Below, piece after piece: positions 8,595 through 17,438 of a DNA stretch of 64,000 nt. The notes beneath the pieces are model-generated. The model ran no database searches. It was not told where the DNA came from and saw only the letters and a program-made list of their open reading frames with translations. This DNA is from Halosegnis marinus (lineage in GTDB: Archaea; Halobacteriota; Halobacteria; Halobacteriales; Haloarculaceae), in contig NZ_CP119802.1 in assembly GCF_029338355.1 (NCBI RefSeq), positions 868,001 through 932,000 of the forward strand, in the 5' to 3' direction. How positions within the stretch are numbered: the stretch's first letter is position 1; the number at the start of each line of letters is the position of its first letter. A program made the position numbers and the translations under genes.

Positions 8595-9728
8595 ATGTAC
8601 TTCCGGGGGTGGGCGACGCGGCTGCGGCGCTACCTGACGCCGGGCGTGACCGCCGCGGAGCGGACGGTTCCCTCCTCGGTCGAGGGGGTCCCGACGGGGA
8701 CGGTCGGCTTCGTCGGGGAGACGGAGACGGGCCCGAGCGAGCCGCGGCTCGTCCGGGGTTTCGGGGAGTTCGAGGCCTTGTACGGCGGCTACGGGACCGG
8801 CGCGCCGCCGGCCGCGACCCACCTCGCGTACGCCGTGGACGGCTTCTTCCGCAACGGCGGGCGGCGCTGTTACGTCGCCCGCGTCGCGGCCGGCACGGCC
8901 GCCGCGGTCCGGGGCGACGGGACCCCGGCCACGGGCCTCGCGGCGCTGGCCGGCGTGGACGAGGTGGCGGTCGTCTGCGTGCCGGCACAGGCGACGAACC
9001 CCGACCTCGCCGCGGTCGTGACGAACCACTGCGAGACGGCGGGCGACCGCTTCGCCGTGCTCGCGGCGCCGAACGAGGACCCCGCGGCGACGACGGCACC
9101 GCTCCGGTCGCGGGACGCCGCGCTGTACGTGCCGTGGCTGGACGTCGCGACGCCGGACGGCGGCGGGACGGTCACGGTGCCCCCCGTCGGTCACGTCGCC
9201 GGGGTGTACGCCCGGACCGACGCGGAGCGGGGGGTCCACAAGGCCCCGGCGAACGAGCAGGTCCGGGGTATCGTCGGCCTCGCCGCCGACATCGACGACG
9301 GGACCGGCGGACTGCTCACGACGCGGGGGGTGAACCCCGTCAGGTCGTTCCCCGACCGCGGCGTCCGCGTGTGGGGCGCCCGGACGCTCGCCGAGGACCC
9401 GACCTGGCGCTACGTCCCCGTCCGGCGGCTCGCGCTTTACTTCGAGGAGTCGATGACCGCGTGGCTCCGGTGGACGGAGACGGAGCCGAACGACGAGCGA
9501 ACCCGCGAGCGTGTCGCGTCCGGGCTGTCGAACTTCCTCGCCCTCGCGTGGCGAGACGGGGCGCTGGCCGGAGAGACCCCCGAGCGGGCCTTCTTCGTCC
9601 GGTGCGACCGCTCCACGACGACGGCCGCGGACGTCGCCGCCGGTCGGCTGGTCGCCGAGGTGGGGTTCGCGCCGACGCGCCCGGCGGAGTTCGTCGCCCT
9701 CCGGCTGGTCGCCGAGACGGGCGGGTGA
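8595..9728 (+). CDS. Contractile tail-sheath-like protein, orphan (phage / extracellular contractile injection system type)
   Basis: The product is 377 aa from ATG 8595. The sheath fold is recognisable: N-terminal GVYVEE-type region (PGVTAAERTVPS), GTVGFVGETETGP, VHKAPANEQVRGIVGL at about 215-229, then the C-terminal handshake domain with VRRLALYFEES, EPNDERTRERV, FLALAWRDGALAG and RPAEFVALRLV at the end. In contractile systems the sheath subunits surround an inner tube and shorten to drive it out. No tube, baseplate, spike, AAA or terminator protein occurs anywhere in this window. At 377 aa it lies within the size range of injection-system sheaths and looks intact. Domestication or a role with an unlinked system is inference. 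Confidence 0.85.
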   Translation: MYFRGWATRLRRYLTPGVTAAERTVPSSVEGVPTGTVGFVGETETGPSEPRLVRGFGEFEALYGGYGTGAPPAATHLAYAVDGFFRNGGRRCYVARVAAGTAAAVRGDGTPATGLAALAGVDEVAVVCVPAQATNPDLAAVVTNHCETAGDRFAVLAAPNEDPAATTAPLRSRDAALYVPWLDVATPDGGGTVTVPPVGHVAGVYARTDAERGVHKAPANEQVRGIVGLAADIDDGTGGLLTTRGVNPVRSFPDRGVRVWGARTLAEDPTWRYVPVRRLALYFEESMTAWLRWTETEPNDERTRERVASGLSNFLALAWRDGALAGETPERAFFVRCDRSTTTAADVAAGRLVAEVGFAPTRPAEFVALRLVAETGG

Positions 9729-9791
9729 GCCGCGGGCGGGTCGGGAGTCCCCGCCCACAACGACTGTAGGCACGCGGCGAGTAGCCGGCCC

Positions 9792-10322
9792 GTGAGCTTC
9801 CTGTCGTGGCTACTGGCCCGGCCCGCCCGCGCGGTCGTCGCCCTCGGGTTCGTCGTGCTACTCGTGGCCGCGGCGGGCCTCGGGACGGTCGCGATGGCCG
9901 ACCGGCAGGCCGACGGGGCGTCCGTCGAGGCGACCGACGTCTCCGTCCGGCTGAACGACGAGTTCGACCCGCCGGACACGAACGGCACGGTCGAGGACTG
10001 TTTCGCGTCGGGCACCCCCGGCGACAGCGTCGGCGTGTACGGCGACGTGACCGTCGAGGTACCGGTCAGCTGGCGTTACGGTGACTCGACGGAGCTGACC
10101 GTCGCCGTCTCGCTGCCGGCGACGGACGCGACGACCGAGAACACCGTCGATGCCGACGGCACGGAGACCGTCGAGGTGTTCGCCGTGTTCGACGACGACG
10201 AGACGCTGGCGGTCGGCGAGGAGACGACGCTCGCGGTCGAGGTGTTCGCCGACGGCGAGCGCGTCGCCGCGGCGACCCGGACGGTCACGGTCGAGGAGGG
10301 AACGCGCACCTACGACTGTTGA
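9792..10322 (+). CDS. Membrane-anchored extracellular protein of unknown function
   Basis: The product is 176 aa from GTG 9792. Residues 12-36 form one hydrophobic helix that could be an uncleaved signal-anchor. The rest is acidic, Thr/Val-rich and predicted to be beta-sandwich-like (VTVEVPVSWRYGDSTELTVAVSL). The single Cys near residue 55 and the C-terminal Cys could form a disulfide. It follows the sheath gene on the same strand with a 63-bp gap. I do not recognise a family. Confidence 0.6.
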   Translation: MSFLSWLLARPARAVVALGFVVLLVAAAGLGTVAMADRQADGASVEATDVSVRLNDEFDPPDTNGTVEDCFASGTPGDSVGVYGDVTVEVPVSWRYGDSTELTVAVSLPATDATTENTVDADGTETVEVFAVFDDDETLAVGEETTLAVEVFADGERVAAATRTVTVEEGTRTYDC

Positions 10323-10328
10323 CCCGCG

Positions 10329-11114
10329 CTACGGCGACAACCCCTCGTCGGCGAGGAAGTCGGCGAACGGCGCGGCGGCGGTCCACCGCTCGGCGTAGAC
10401 GGACTCGAGCCACGCGACCGCGCCGGGCCGGTCGTTCGCGACGAAGCCGAGGAAGTTGTCGTGCTCGCCGTGGACGCCGAGGTACCCGGTCGTCTCGCCG
10501 TCGGCGGTGGCGAGGTAGCAGGCGAACGGCATCGACGGCGCGACCCGCACCTCGATGGCGTCGCTGTCGAGGATGCCGGCGACGAGGTCCGGGAACTCCG
10601 TCGCGACGTAGCGGGCCGGCGCGGGCGTCGCCACGAACCGCACCTCGGTTGCCCCCTCGACGACGCTCCGCCGGTACACCGTCTCGATGAAGCCGTCGTC
10701 GTTGGCCGAGAACGCCGCACCCCGGAAGCGGTCGCTGTCGCCGACCGCGACGCGCATCCGGCCGAGTACCTCGGCGGGCGAACGGTCGTCCATCCCCACC
10801 GACTCGGCCCCGGCGAGGAAGCGGTGGTCGCGGGGCGCGTCCGTCGGGAGGTGGTTCAGGAGCGCCGCGGCCGCGTCGACGGTGTCTGCCACCGCCGTCG
10901 CCTCGTCGGCCACGTCGAGCATCGTCTCCCCCGAGTACGTCGTCTCGTAGCCCGCCTCGCCGGCAGCGACCAGCCCCGCGTCTGTCAGCGCGGCGAGCGC
11001 CCGGTCCACCGTCGAGCGCGAGTGGTCGAACTCGTCGATGAGGTCGCGCTTCCACGCCGGAGCGTCCGCGAGGCGTTCGAGGTAACGTCGCCGAGAGAGT
11101 ACGAGTTCGAGCAT
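10329..11114 (-). CDS. Winged-helix transcriptional regulator with FilR1-type C-terminal domain
   Basis: The product is 261 aa. The N-terminal winged helix (about 1-75) has KRDLIDEFDHSRSTVDRALAALTDAGLV as helix-turn-helix and wing. The C-terminal half (about 115-255, ending in FADFLADEGLSP) matches the architecture of haloarchaeal GntR/MarR-like regulators with the domain first named in methanogen FilR1. Its ligand is unknown. It is divergent from the aldo/keto reductase at 11402 with about 287 bp between them, so that enzyme is a plausible target. Confidence 0.75.
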   Translation of the reverse strand: MLELVLSRRRYLERLADAPAWKRDLIDEFDHSRSTVDRALAALTDAGLVAAGEAGYETTYSGETMLDVADEATAVADTVDAAAALLNHLPTDAPRDHRFLAGAESVGMDDRSPAEVLGRMRVAVGDSDRFRGAAFSANDDGFIETVYRRSVVEGATEVRFVATPAPARYVATEFPDLVAGILDSDAIEVRVAPSMPFACYLATADGETTGYLGVHGEHDNFLGFVANDRPGAVAWLESVYAERWTAAAPFADFLADEGLSP

Positions 11115-11401
11115 CTGGCGCTACCACGACGTGAGGACGGCGCCACATGATTCGTTCGGCACCGGAGAGTGCGGTAGAAGTATCACGGTCGACGGACGGC
11201 ATCCCCCCGTGCCGGTCCGCGGACCGGGCGACCACTGCGGGTCTCCCTCCCCCGAAGGGACGTACACGGAGAGCGGGCTTCGGTTCACCGACTGAGGGGA
11301 TTCGCCACGGCGTGACCACCGTTCGTCCGCGACCCCGAACCGGCGACACCCCTCCGGTAGCCACAGGCTTTTCGCCCGCACGACGATATGTCGGCCCGAA
11401 C

Positions 11402-12400
11402 ATGGACCTCGACTTCGCGTCGCTCGGCGACACCGGCCTACAGACCAGCGAGATACAGTTCGGGACGTGGCGCTTCGGCAAGGAGACCGAGGAGGGCAAC
11501 GTCGAGATCGGCGAGGACCGCGCCCACGAACTGCTCGACGCCTACGCCGACGCCGGCGGCCGCTTCATCGACACCGCCGACGTGTACGGCGGCGGCAAGT
11601 GCGAGGAGTGGATCGGCGACTGGCTCGCGCAGTCCGACTACGACCGCGAGGAGTTCACCATCGCCTCGAAGATCTACTGGCAGATCCGCGAGGGCGACCC
11701 GAACTCCCGGGGGACGAACCGCAAGAACGTCCGCCATCGCATCGACGCGCTGCTCGACCGGCTCGGCACCGACTACGTGGACGTGCTGTACATCCACCGC
11801 TGGGACGACGAGACGCCCGCCCGCGAGATGATGAAGACGCTGAACGGGCTGGTCGAGGGCGGCAAGGTCCACTACCTCGGCACCTCGACGCTGGTCCCCA
11901 ACGAGTGGAAGGTCGCCAAGGCCAACGAGATCGCCCGTGCCGAGGGCTGGGAGCCCTTCACCGTCGCCCAGCCGCGCTACAACCTCGTCGACCGTGAGGT
12001 CGAGGGCGGCTACCTGGAGATGACCGACGACTACGGCATCGGCGTCTGCCCGTGGAGCCCGCTCGGCCAGGGCTTCCTCACCGGGAAGTACGACCGCGAG
12101 GACGGCCTCACCGGCGAGTCGCGCGCCGCCGAGTCGTCGCGCTTCCGCGAGGCGTACCTCACGGAGGAGAACTTCGACGTCCACGACGAGCTCGCGGCCG
12201 TCGCCGACGAGGTCGACGCGACCGTCGCCCAGACGGCCGTCGCCTACCACATGGCCCACCCGTCCATCGCCGCGCCCATCGTCGGCGCACGGACGGTCGA
12301 ACAGCTGGAGGAGAACCTCGGCGCGGCCGAGGTCGACCTCTCGGACGAGCAGTTCGAGCGGCTGGAGGAGTCGAAGGGCGGCCCGTACAGCGACATCTGA
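11402..12400 (+). CDS. Aldo/keto reductase
   Basis: The product is 332 aa. ATG 11402 is chosen because it gives the canonical N-terminus (LGDTGLQTSEIQFGTWRFG); upstream in-frame codons lie in the intergenic region. The catalytic tetrad is visible: Asp and Tyr in FIDTADVYGGG (about 55-65), Lys in ASKIYW (about 93) and His in YIHRW (about 131). NADPH-contacting motifs are CPWSPLGQGFLTGKY and PIVGARTVEQLEENL. Such TIM-barrel enzymes reduce aldehydes or ketones with NADPH; the substrate is not evident. It may be controlled by the divergent FilR1-like regulator. Confidence 0.9.
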   Translation: MDLDFASLGDTGLQTSEIQFGTWRFGKETEEGNVEIGEDRAHELLDAYADAGGRFIDTADVYGGGKCEEWIGDWLAQSDYDREEFTIASKIYWQIREGDPNSRGTNRKNVRHRIDALLDRLGTDYVDVLYIHRWDDETPAREMMKTLNGLVEGGKVHYLGTSTLVPNEWKVAKANEIARAEGWEPFTVAQPRYNLVDREVEGGYLEMTDDYGIGVCPWSPLGQGFLTGKYDREDGLTGESRAAESSRFREAYLTEENFDVHDELAAVADEVDATVAQTAVAYHMAHPSIAAPIVGARTVEQLEENLGAAEVDLSDEQFERLEESKGGPYSDI

Positions 12401-12417
12401 GGGCGCGACGCCGCGAC

Positions 12418-12723
12418 TCAGTTCGCGACGGCGAGCCCGAGCATCGCGAGCCCGAACACGAGCGCGAGGACCCCCTTCGCCCGCGTCCACCGCGGGGCGC
12501 GCTCGCGGGCTCCCTCGGACGCGTTCGGGAGCGACCCCGACAGGACCGGACTGTGGACCGCCGGCGTCGCGAGCATGTGAAGCCCCCAGAGGACGCCGCC
12601 GACCCCGGCGGCGACCACGACGGCGCTCCGGGGGAGATACCCCGTCCGCGCGAGGGCGGCCGTCCCGAAGCCGGCGACGAGTAACACGGCCGGGACCAGC
12701 CGCCACAGCGTCCGTCCGTTCAC
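12418..12723 (-). CDS. Small multi-helix membrane protein
   Basis: The product is 101 aa with a GTG start at 12723. Three hydrophobic segments are visible (about 8-25, 32-52 and 82-100). The 25-residue loop between helices 2 and 3 is polar. It is convergent with the aldo/keto reductase gene, whose stop lies 17 bp away. I do not recognise the family. Confidence 0.55.
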   Translation of the reverse strand: MNGRTLWRLVPAVLLVAGFGTAALARTGYLPRSAVVVAAGVGGVLWGLHMLATPAVHSPVLSGSLPNASEGARERAPRWTRAKGVLALVFGLAMLGLAVAN

Positions 12724-12774
12724 GCCGGGCGATTGGGGGTCGCCCCGATAGTATCTGTCGGCGGGTCGCCGCGG

Positions 12775-14664
12775 TCAGTCGTCCGCGGCCGAGCCCTCCC
12801 GGACGAACCCCTCGGGGAGCGCCTCGACCTCGCCGACCTGGACGCGCCAGAGGTCGGCGTACAGCCCGTCGGCGGCCAGGAGCTCGTCGTGGGTGCCGGT
12901 CTCCGCGATGCGCCCGTCGTCGAGGACGACGATACGGTCGGCGTTGCGCACGGTCGAGAGCCGGTGGGCGATGACGAACGTCGTCCGGTCGGCGACCATC
13001 TCGTCCACGTTCCGCTGGACGACCACCTCCGTCTCGTTGTCGACGTGGCTCGTCGCCTCGTCCAGCACGAGCAGCGACGGGTCCTCGAGTATCGCGCGGG
13101 CGATGGCGAGCCGCTGGCGCTGACCGCCGGAGAGCTTCACGCCCCGCTCGCCGACCGTCGTGTCCAGCCCGTCGTCGAGGTCCCGGACGAAGTCCCACGC
13201 GCCGGCCTTCCGGAGCGCCGCCTCCAGGTCGGCCGGGTCCACGTCGCGCTGGCCGTAGGCGACGTTCTCGCGGACGGTTCCGCCGAAGAGGAACGGCTCC
13301 TGGCTCACGTAGCCGAGGTGTCGCCGGAGGCTCCGCAGGTCCACGTCGCGCACGTCGTGGCCGTCGAGCCGGACGACGCCCTCGTCGGGGTCGTACAGGC
13401 GCATCAACAGTTTCGTCAGCGTCGTCTTGCCGGCCCCGGTCCGGCCGACCAGCCCGACCGTCTCGCCCGGCTCGACGGACAGCGACACGTCGTCGAGGAC
13501 GGGTTCGTCCCCGTCGTAGCTGAAGGTGACGTTCTCGTACTCGACGGCCCCGTCGATGGTGTCGAGTTCGACCCCGTCGTCGCGGTCGGGTATCCGGTCC
13601 GGCTCGCGGAGGAGGCCGACGATGCGCTCGGTGGCGGCGTACGCGTACTGGTAGTTGTTGAGCACCTGCCCGAACTGCTGCATCGGGTACATCAACCGCC
13701 GGCTGTAGAGCAGGAACGGAACGAGCGTGCCGACCGTCAGCGGGAGCGTGAACACCCCGAATCCCCCGAACAGGTAGACGTAGCCGCCGAGCGCGAACGT
13801 CGCCCCGTAGCCCAGCGCGGTGATGAGGACGAGCGTCGGGAAAAAGCGGATGCGCGTGAGGATGGCGTCCCAGTTCGCGTCGCGGTAGTCGTCCGACGCC
13901 TCGGTGACCCGGTCGGCCTCGTACCGCTCGCGGCCGAACGCCTTGATGACGGTGATGCCGCCGATGTTGTTCTCCAGCCGGGCGTTGAGCCGGCCGACCG
14001 ACGACCGCACCTCCCCGTACTTCGGCTCGATCTCCCGCTGGAAGCGGTAGGAAGCGTACCCCAGAAGGGGCACCATCGCCAGCGTCACGAGCGCCAGCTG
14101 CCAGTGGAGGTACAGCGTTATCGCGCCGATGACGACCGCCGTGACGGCGATGCGGACGCCCGCCTGCAGGTCCTGCGAGAGGAACGACTCCAGCTGGTTC
14201 ACGTCGTTGTTCAGCACGGACATCACCTCCCCGGTCTGGTGGTCGTCGAAGAAGCCGAGCCGCTGGGTCTGCATCTCGGCGTAGGTGTCCGTTCGGACCT
14301 CGTGTTGGACGTCCTGTGCGACGCGGTTGAGCGCCCACCCCCGGACGTACCCCGCGACCGCGGCGAGGAGGAAGGAGCCGGAGACGATGCCGACGGTGAG
14401 CCAGAACTGCCCGGCGAGCGTCGTCGGGAGCCACGCGTCGGGGACGAGCGGCAGCGCGAACGGTCGCGTGTTGTCGAATATCGCGTCGAGCGCGACCCCG
14501 AGGACGAAGGCCGGCACCGAGAACAGCGCCGCGCCGACGACCGTCATCAGCCCGCCGAGCGCGAGTTCCGGGACGTGGTCGCGGCCGTACCGAACGGCGA
14601 GATACCGCATCGGGTCGGTGGCGCGGTCGCGGAGGCCGTCCAGCGACCCCTCCGAATCGCTCAT
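12775..14664 (-). CDS. ABC exporter, fused permease and ATP-binding protein (ABCB/MsbA type)
   Basis: The product is 629 aa. ATG 14664 (MSDSEGSLDGL) is preferred over an in-frame ATG at 14691. A six-helix exporter domain (about 40-335) is followed by an ATPase domain (about 360-610). Visible motifs are Walker A GRTGAGKTTLTK, Q-loop YVSQEPFLFGG, signature LSGGQRQRLAIARAIL, Walker B SLLVLDEATS and the switch His in FVIAHRLS. As a homodimer it would export lipids or drugs. It is monocistronic and convergent with nothing obvious. Confidence 0.93.
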   Translation of the reverse strand: MSDSEGSLDGLRDRATDPMRYLAVRYGRDHVPELALGGLMTVVGAALFSVPAFVLGVALDAIFDNTRPFALPLVPDAWLPTTLAGQFWLTVGIVSGSFLLAAVAGYVRGWALNRVAQDVQHEVRTDTYAEMQTQRLGFFDDHQTGEVMSVLNNDVNQLESFLSQDLQAGVRIAVTAVVIGAITLYLHWQLALVTLAMVPLLGYASYRFQREIEPKYGEVRSSVGRLNARLENNIGGITVIKAFGRERYEADRVTEASDDYRDANWDAILTRIRFFPTLVLITALGYGATFALGGYVYLFGGFGVFTLPLTVGTLVPFLLYSRRLMYPMQQFGQVLNNYQYAYAATERIVGLLREPDRIPDRDDGVELDTIDGAVEYENVTFSYDGDEPVLDDVSLSVEPGETVGLVGRTGAGKTTLTKLLMRLYDPDEGVVRLDGHDVRDVDLRSLRRHLGYVSQEPFLFGGTVRENVAYGQRDVDPADLEAALRKAGAWDFVRDLDDGLDTTVGERGVKLSGGQRQRLAIARAILEDPSLLVLDEATSHVDNETEVVVQRNVDEMVADRTTFVIAHRLSTVRNADRIVVLDDGRIAETGTHDELLAADGLYADLWRVQVGEVEALPEGFVREGSAADD

Positions 14665-14722
14665 TGGGTCCGGTTCGCACGCGAGCGGCAAAAGCGGTCC
14701 CCACCGTGTCGGCCGAGGGGGG

Positions 14723-15232
14723 CTACGACGGCGTCGCCACGACCGTCAGCCGCGTCTCCCCGCGCTCCGTGACCACCCGCACGTCGAACGCGACGGCGAC
14801 CAGCGCCGCCTCGCCCGCCCGTTCCTGCACGACCACGCCGCCGTCGGCGCGACAGGGACCGAAGACGCGACCGTCCCCGCCGGGACACGACGATTCGACC
14901 CACGCCCGCGCCGCCGTCGCGTTGTAGCTCACGAGCGTCGCGGTCCCGTCGGCGACCCGGCTCCCCGCGAGCCGGTCGATGCGGGGGCGGAGCGTCGCGC
15001 GGACGCGGTCGGCGGCCCGCGTCCGGTTCGCCCACGCGTAGTCGCCGTCGAGGCGCGCCTCGAAGGCCGCCCGGTCGAGCACCCGGACGGCGTTCGCCGC
15101 GGGGTCCTCGAAGTCCGCCGCCGCGTCCCTGTCGGCGTGGTAGCCGAGCTGGAGGTACGCGAGCAGGGCGGGCGCGAGCGCCGCGGCGACCACCGCCGCC
15201 GTGAGCAGGACGAGCTGACCGCGCCGGCTCAC
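14723..15232 (-). CDS. DUF7261-type pilus-operon membrane-anchored protein
   Basis: The product is 169 aa. The GTG at 15232 overlaps the TGA of the previous gene as GTGA, the junction used elsewhere in this operon, so I prefer it over GTG 15241. SRRGQLVLLTAAVVAAALAPALLAYLQLGY is a basic N-terminus plus one membrane helix, pilin-like but without a clear prepilin peptidase site. The remainder is extracytoplasmic, with two Cys (SSCPGG, GPCRADGG). It is the last gene of the six-gene operon. The family name is from memory; a minor pilin or scaffold role is inferred from context. Confidence 0.68.
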   Translation of the reverse strand: MSRRGQLVLLTAAVVAAALAPALLAYLQLGYHADRDAAADFEDPAANAVRVLDRAAFEARLDGDYAWANRTRAADRVRATLRPRIDRLAGSRVADGTATLVSYNATAARAWVESSCPGGDGRVFGPCRADGGVVVQERAGEAALVAVAFDVRVVTERGETRLTVVATPS

Positions 15233-15636
15233 GCGTACCACACCCGTACCGTGACGCGGCCGTAGCCGGTGGCGACGCTCCGCTCCCCGACCGGCGCGCC
15301 CGCGGGAACGGGGTAGCCGACGGCGCCGTGGGGCGTCTCGACCCGGTACATGAGGTTGTCCGGGAGGATGCGGTCCACCCGGCGGTCGAGGGCGGCGCGC
15401 TCGCGCTCGAAACCCGCCTCGGAGCGTGCCACCTCCGCGAGCCGGGTCGTGCCGCCGTGGCGCGGCGGCTCGGCGGCGAGGACCGTCGCGGTGTCGTCGG
15501 CGTAGGCGTCGAGCTGTGCCGCGCTGGAACCGGGCGACGCGACCCCGAGCGCGAACCCGGAGGCGACCGCGAGCACGAGGACGACGCCGACCGCCGCCTC
15601 GACGAGCGACAGCGGTAGCTGTGCACGCTCACCCAT
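15229..15636 (-). CDS. DUF7262-type pilus-operon membrane-anchored protein
   Basis: The product is 135 aa. ATG 15636 overlaps the end of the preceding gene by 8 bp. MGERAQLPLSLVEAAVGVVLVLAVASGFALGV is a polar start, one helix and then an outside domain of about 100 residues. The N-terminus resembles a class III prepilin signal, supporting a pseudopilin-like role in the adjacent machine. No enzymatic motif is visible. Confidence 0.68.
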   Translation of the reverse strand: MGERAQLPLSLVEAAVGVVLVLAVASGFALGVASPGSSAAQLDAYADDTATVLAAEPPRHGGTTRLAEVARSEAGFERERAALDRRVDRILPDNLMYRVETPHGAVGYPVPAGAPVGERSVATGYGRVTVRVWYA

Positions 15637-16303
15637 CGACGGTCACCTCCACGAGCGCCTTGGTCGTCGCCGCGGGGCGGTACGCGACCGTGACGTTCCC
15701 CTCCCGGAGCGGGCCGTCCGCGGCGAACGCGAGCGTCGTCGTCGCGTACCGGCTCGTCCCCACCTCGTACTCGCCCGCGAGTCCGTCGGGGTCGTGGAGG
15801 ACGACGCGGCCGTTCGCCCGCACCGTCGTCAGGGTCGTCCCGTTCGGCGGGTCGAGGCGGAGGCCGACCGAGGGGGTGCGCCGCGGGAGCGTCACCCGGG
15901 TCGTCGCGAGCGGCGGCGTCACCGTCCGTTCGGTTCGCGTCCGAACGAGGACGACCCGCTCGACCGTCGCCCCGCCGGTCGGGTCGCCCCGCTCGGCGAC
16001 GACGCGGCCGCCGACGCGCACCCGGAAGTCGGTCCCCGCGAGCGCCGGGAACGCGGCCGCGAGCCGGTCGGCGTCCGTCCCGTCGAGCGCCGGCCGGTCG
16101 AGGACGTTCGCGCGGGCCGCGAGCGGCGACCGCTCGGCGACGAGTCTGTCGGCCACGCCGGCGGCGAGCGCGCCGTCGGTGTCGCGGGTCGCCCCGGCGA
16201 ACGCGTCGTCCGCGAGCGCGAACGCGAGGCCGGCCGTCGTCGTCACGACGAGCAGCGCGACGGCGAGGGCGGGCAGGTTCGCCTGCCCGCGCGGGCGGGT
16301 CAC
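15629..16303 (-). CDS. DUF7263-type pilus-operon membrane-anchored protein
   Basis: The product is 224 aa from GTG 16303, whose GTGA overlaps the stop of the upstream gene. TRPRGQANLPALAVALLVVTTTAGLAFALA provides a basic N-terminus and a single helix. The long remainder is beta-rich and Thr/Arg-rich, with no cysteine motif. Operon position suggests a minor pilin or an anchor of the machine. Confidence 0.68.
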   Translation of the reverse strand: MTRPRGQANLPALAVALLVVTTTAGLAFALADDAFAGATRDTDGALAAGVADRLVAERSPLAARANVLDRPALDGTDADRLAAAFPALAGTDFRVRVGGRVVAERGDPTGGATVERVVLVRTRTERTVTPPLATTRVTLPRRTPSVGLRLDPPNGTTLTTVRANGRVVLHDPDGLAGEYEVGTSRYATTTLAFAADGPLREGNVTVAYRPAATTKALVEVTVDG

Positions 16304-16740
16304 GACACCAGCCGGACGGCGGGACCGTCCGGCGTCGCCCGCACCCGAACCGCGGGGTCGCCGCGGCTCTCCCACGCGCCCGTCACGGTCGCGTCCGCCG
16401 GGAGGACGAGGCGGGCGCGGCCCCCGATGTCGGGGTTCGGGTGGGCCATGACGAGCGTCCGGTTCTCGACCGTCACGCGGTAGGGGCGGCCCGCGACGGT
16501 GCGCGGCAGGTCCACCCGTCGGGTCGCCGTCGCACCCGCGACGCCCGCGGGCGGGACAGCCTGTGCGACCCGTTCGGCGCCGAGCGCGAGCGCGCGCTCG
16601 CCCACCTCCCCGCCGGCGACGGCCCGGTACTCGGGGACCGCGCCGCCGAACAGCGCCGTCGAGAGCAGGGCGACGAACAGCACCGCGAGCGCGAGTTCGA
16701 GCGCCTTCCCGACCGCGCCCGTGACGCCGCGGTCGGTCAC
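16300..16740 (-). CDS. DUF7266-type pilus-operon membrane-anchored protein
   Basis: The product is 146 aa from GTG 16740, again a GTGA overlap with the gene upstream. Residues 8-32 (VGKALELALAVLFVALLSTALFGG) form the only hydrophobic helix. An extracytoplasmic domain ending in PAVRVRATPDGPAVRLVS follows. The family assignment is from recall of the conserved haloarchaeal gene order. Confidence 0.68.
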   Translation of the reverse strand: MTDRGVTGAVGKALELALAVLFVALLSTALFGGAVPEYRAVAGGEVGERALALGAERVAQAVPPAGVAGATATRRVDLPRTVAGRPYRVTVENRTLVMAHPNPDIGGRARLVLPADATVTGAWESRGDPAVRVRATPDGPAVRLVS

Positions 16741-17438
16741 GCCCCCACCTCCGCGCGCAGGTCGTGGACGACGAGCCACGCGCGCCGCTCGCCGGGGAAG
16801 CGCGCCACGACGCTCGGGACGCCGTCGCCGTCGAGGTCGCGCGTCGTCACGGTCGCCCCGGCCCGCTCGAAGTACGCGCGCCACGGCCGCGGGGTCGCCG
16901 TCTCGACGGCCACGCGGAACGTCCCGGTTCCGAGGTCGGTTCGCTCGTGGCTGACGTTCGTGCGGACCGCCACCCGGCCGCTCCCGCCCACGGCCCCGGG
17001 GTCGCCGAGCCGCGCCACCCCGACGACGAGCGCGCCGCCGTCCCTGGATGCGGTTATCGGGGGCGGCGTGTGCATCGACCCGCCGGGCGGCCGGCCCCGG
17101 ACGACCGCGCCCCCGAGGTAGGTCACCCGGCGCTCCCCCGCCTCGAAGACGAGCGCGTCGGCCTCGACCGCGGCGACGACGCCCGACCCGTTCAACACCC
17201 GGACCTGCCGGTCGACCGGCCGCAGGTCGCCCTCGACGAACGCGAGGGTGCCGCGCCGGGGGCCGGTCGCCTCCACGGGTTCGAGCGCGGACCCGAAGCC
17301 GTCGGCCACGCGGCGGGCGTCCGCGCGGGCGGCGTCCTCCTCGACCACCGCGCCGATAGCGGCCGTGAGCGTGCCGAGCGCGACGACCGTGACGCCGACG
17401 AGGATGGCCACGCCGACGACGTTCGCCTGTGCCCTCAC
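16737..17438 (-). CDS. DUF7289-type protein with archaeal pilin-like N-terminus
   Basis: The product is 233 aa from GTG 17438, a GTGA overlap with the TadC-like gene. RAQANVVGVAILVGVTVVALGTLTAAIG is a short basic start followed by a pilin-type hydrophobic helix. The rest is a beta-rich outer domain, including NVSHERTDLGTGTFRVAVE and DLDGDGVPSVVARFPG. It is the largest of the five accessory proteins and the one nearest the platform protein. A major or minor pilin-like component is the best guess. Confidence 0.7.
   Translation of the reverse strand: MRAQANVVGVAILVGVTVVALGTLTAAIGAVVEEDAARADARRVADGFGSALEPVEATGPRRGTLAFVEGDLRPVDRQVRVLNGSGVVAAVEADALVFEAGERRVTYLGGAVVRGRPPGGSMHTPPPITASRDGGALVVGVARLGDPGAVGGSGRVAVRTNVSHERTDLGTGTFRVAVETATPRPWRAYFERAGATVTTRDLDGDGVPSVVARFPGERRAWLVVHDLRAEVGA

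Noticed and set aside
8595..10322. A larger contractile injection or prophage cluster around the sheath gene
   Set aside because: The neighbours are a DUF5995 protein, an anchored beta protein and a regulator; no other tail or phage-type protein and no integrase or att repeat is visible.
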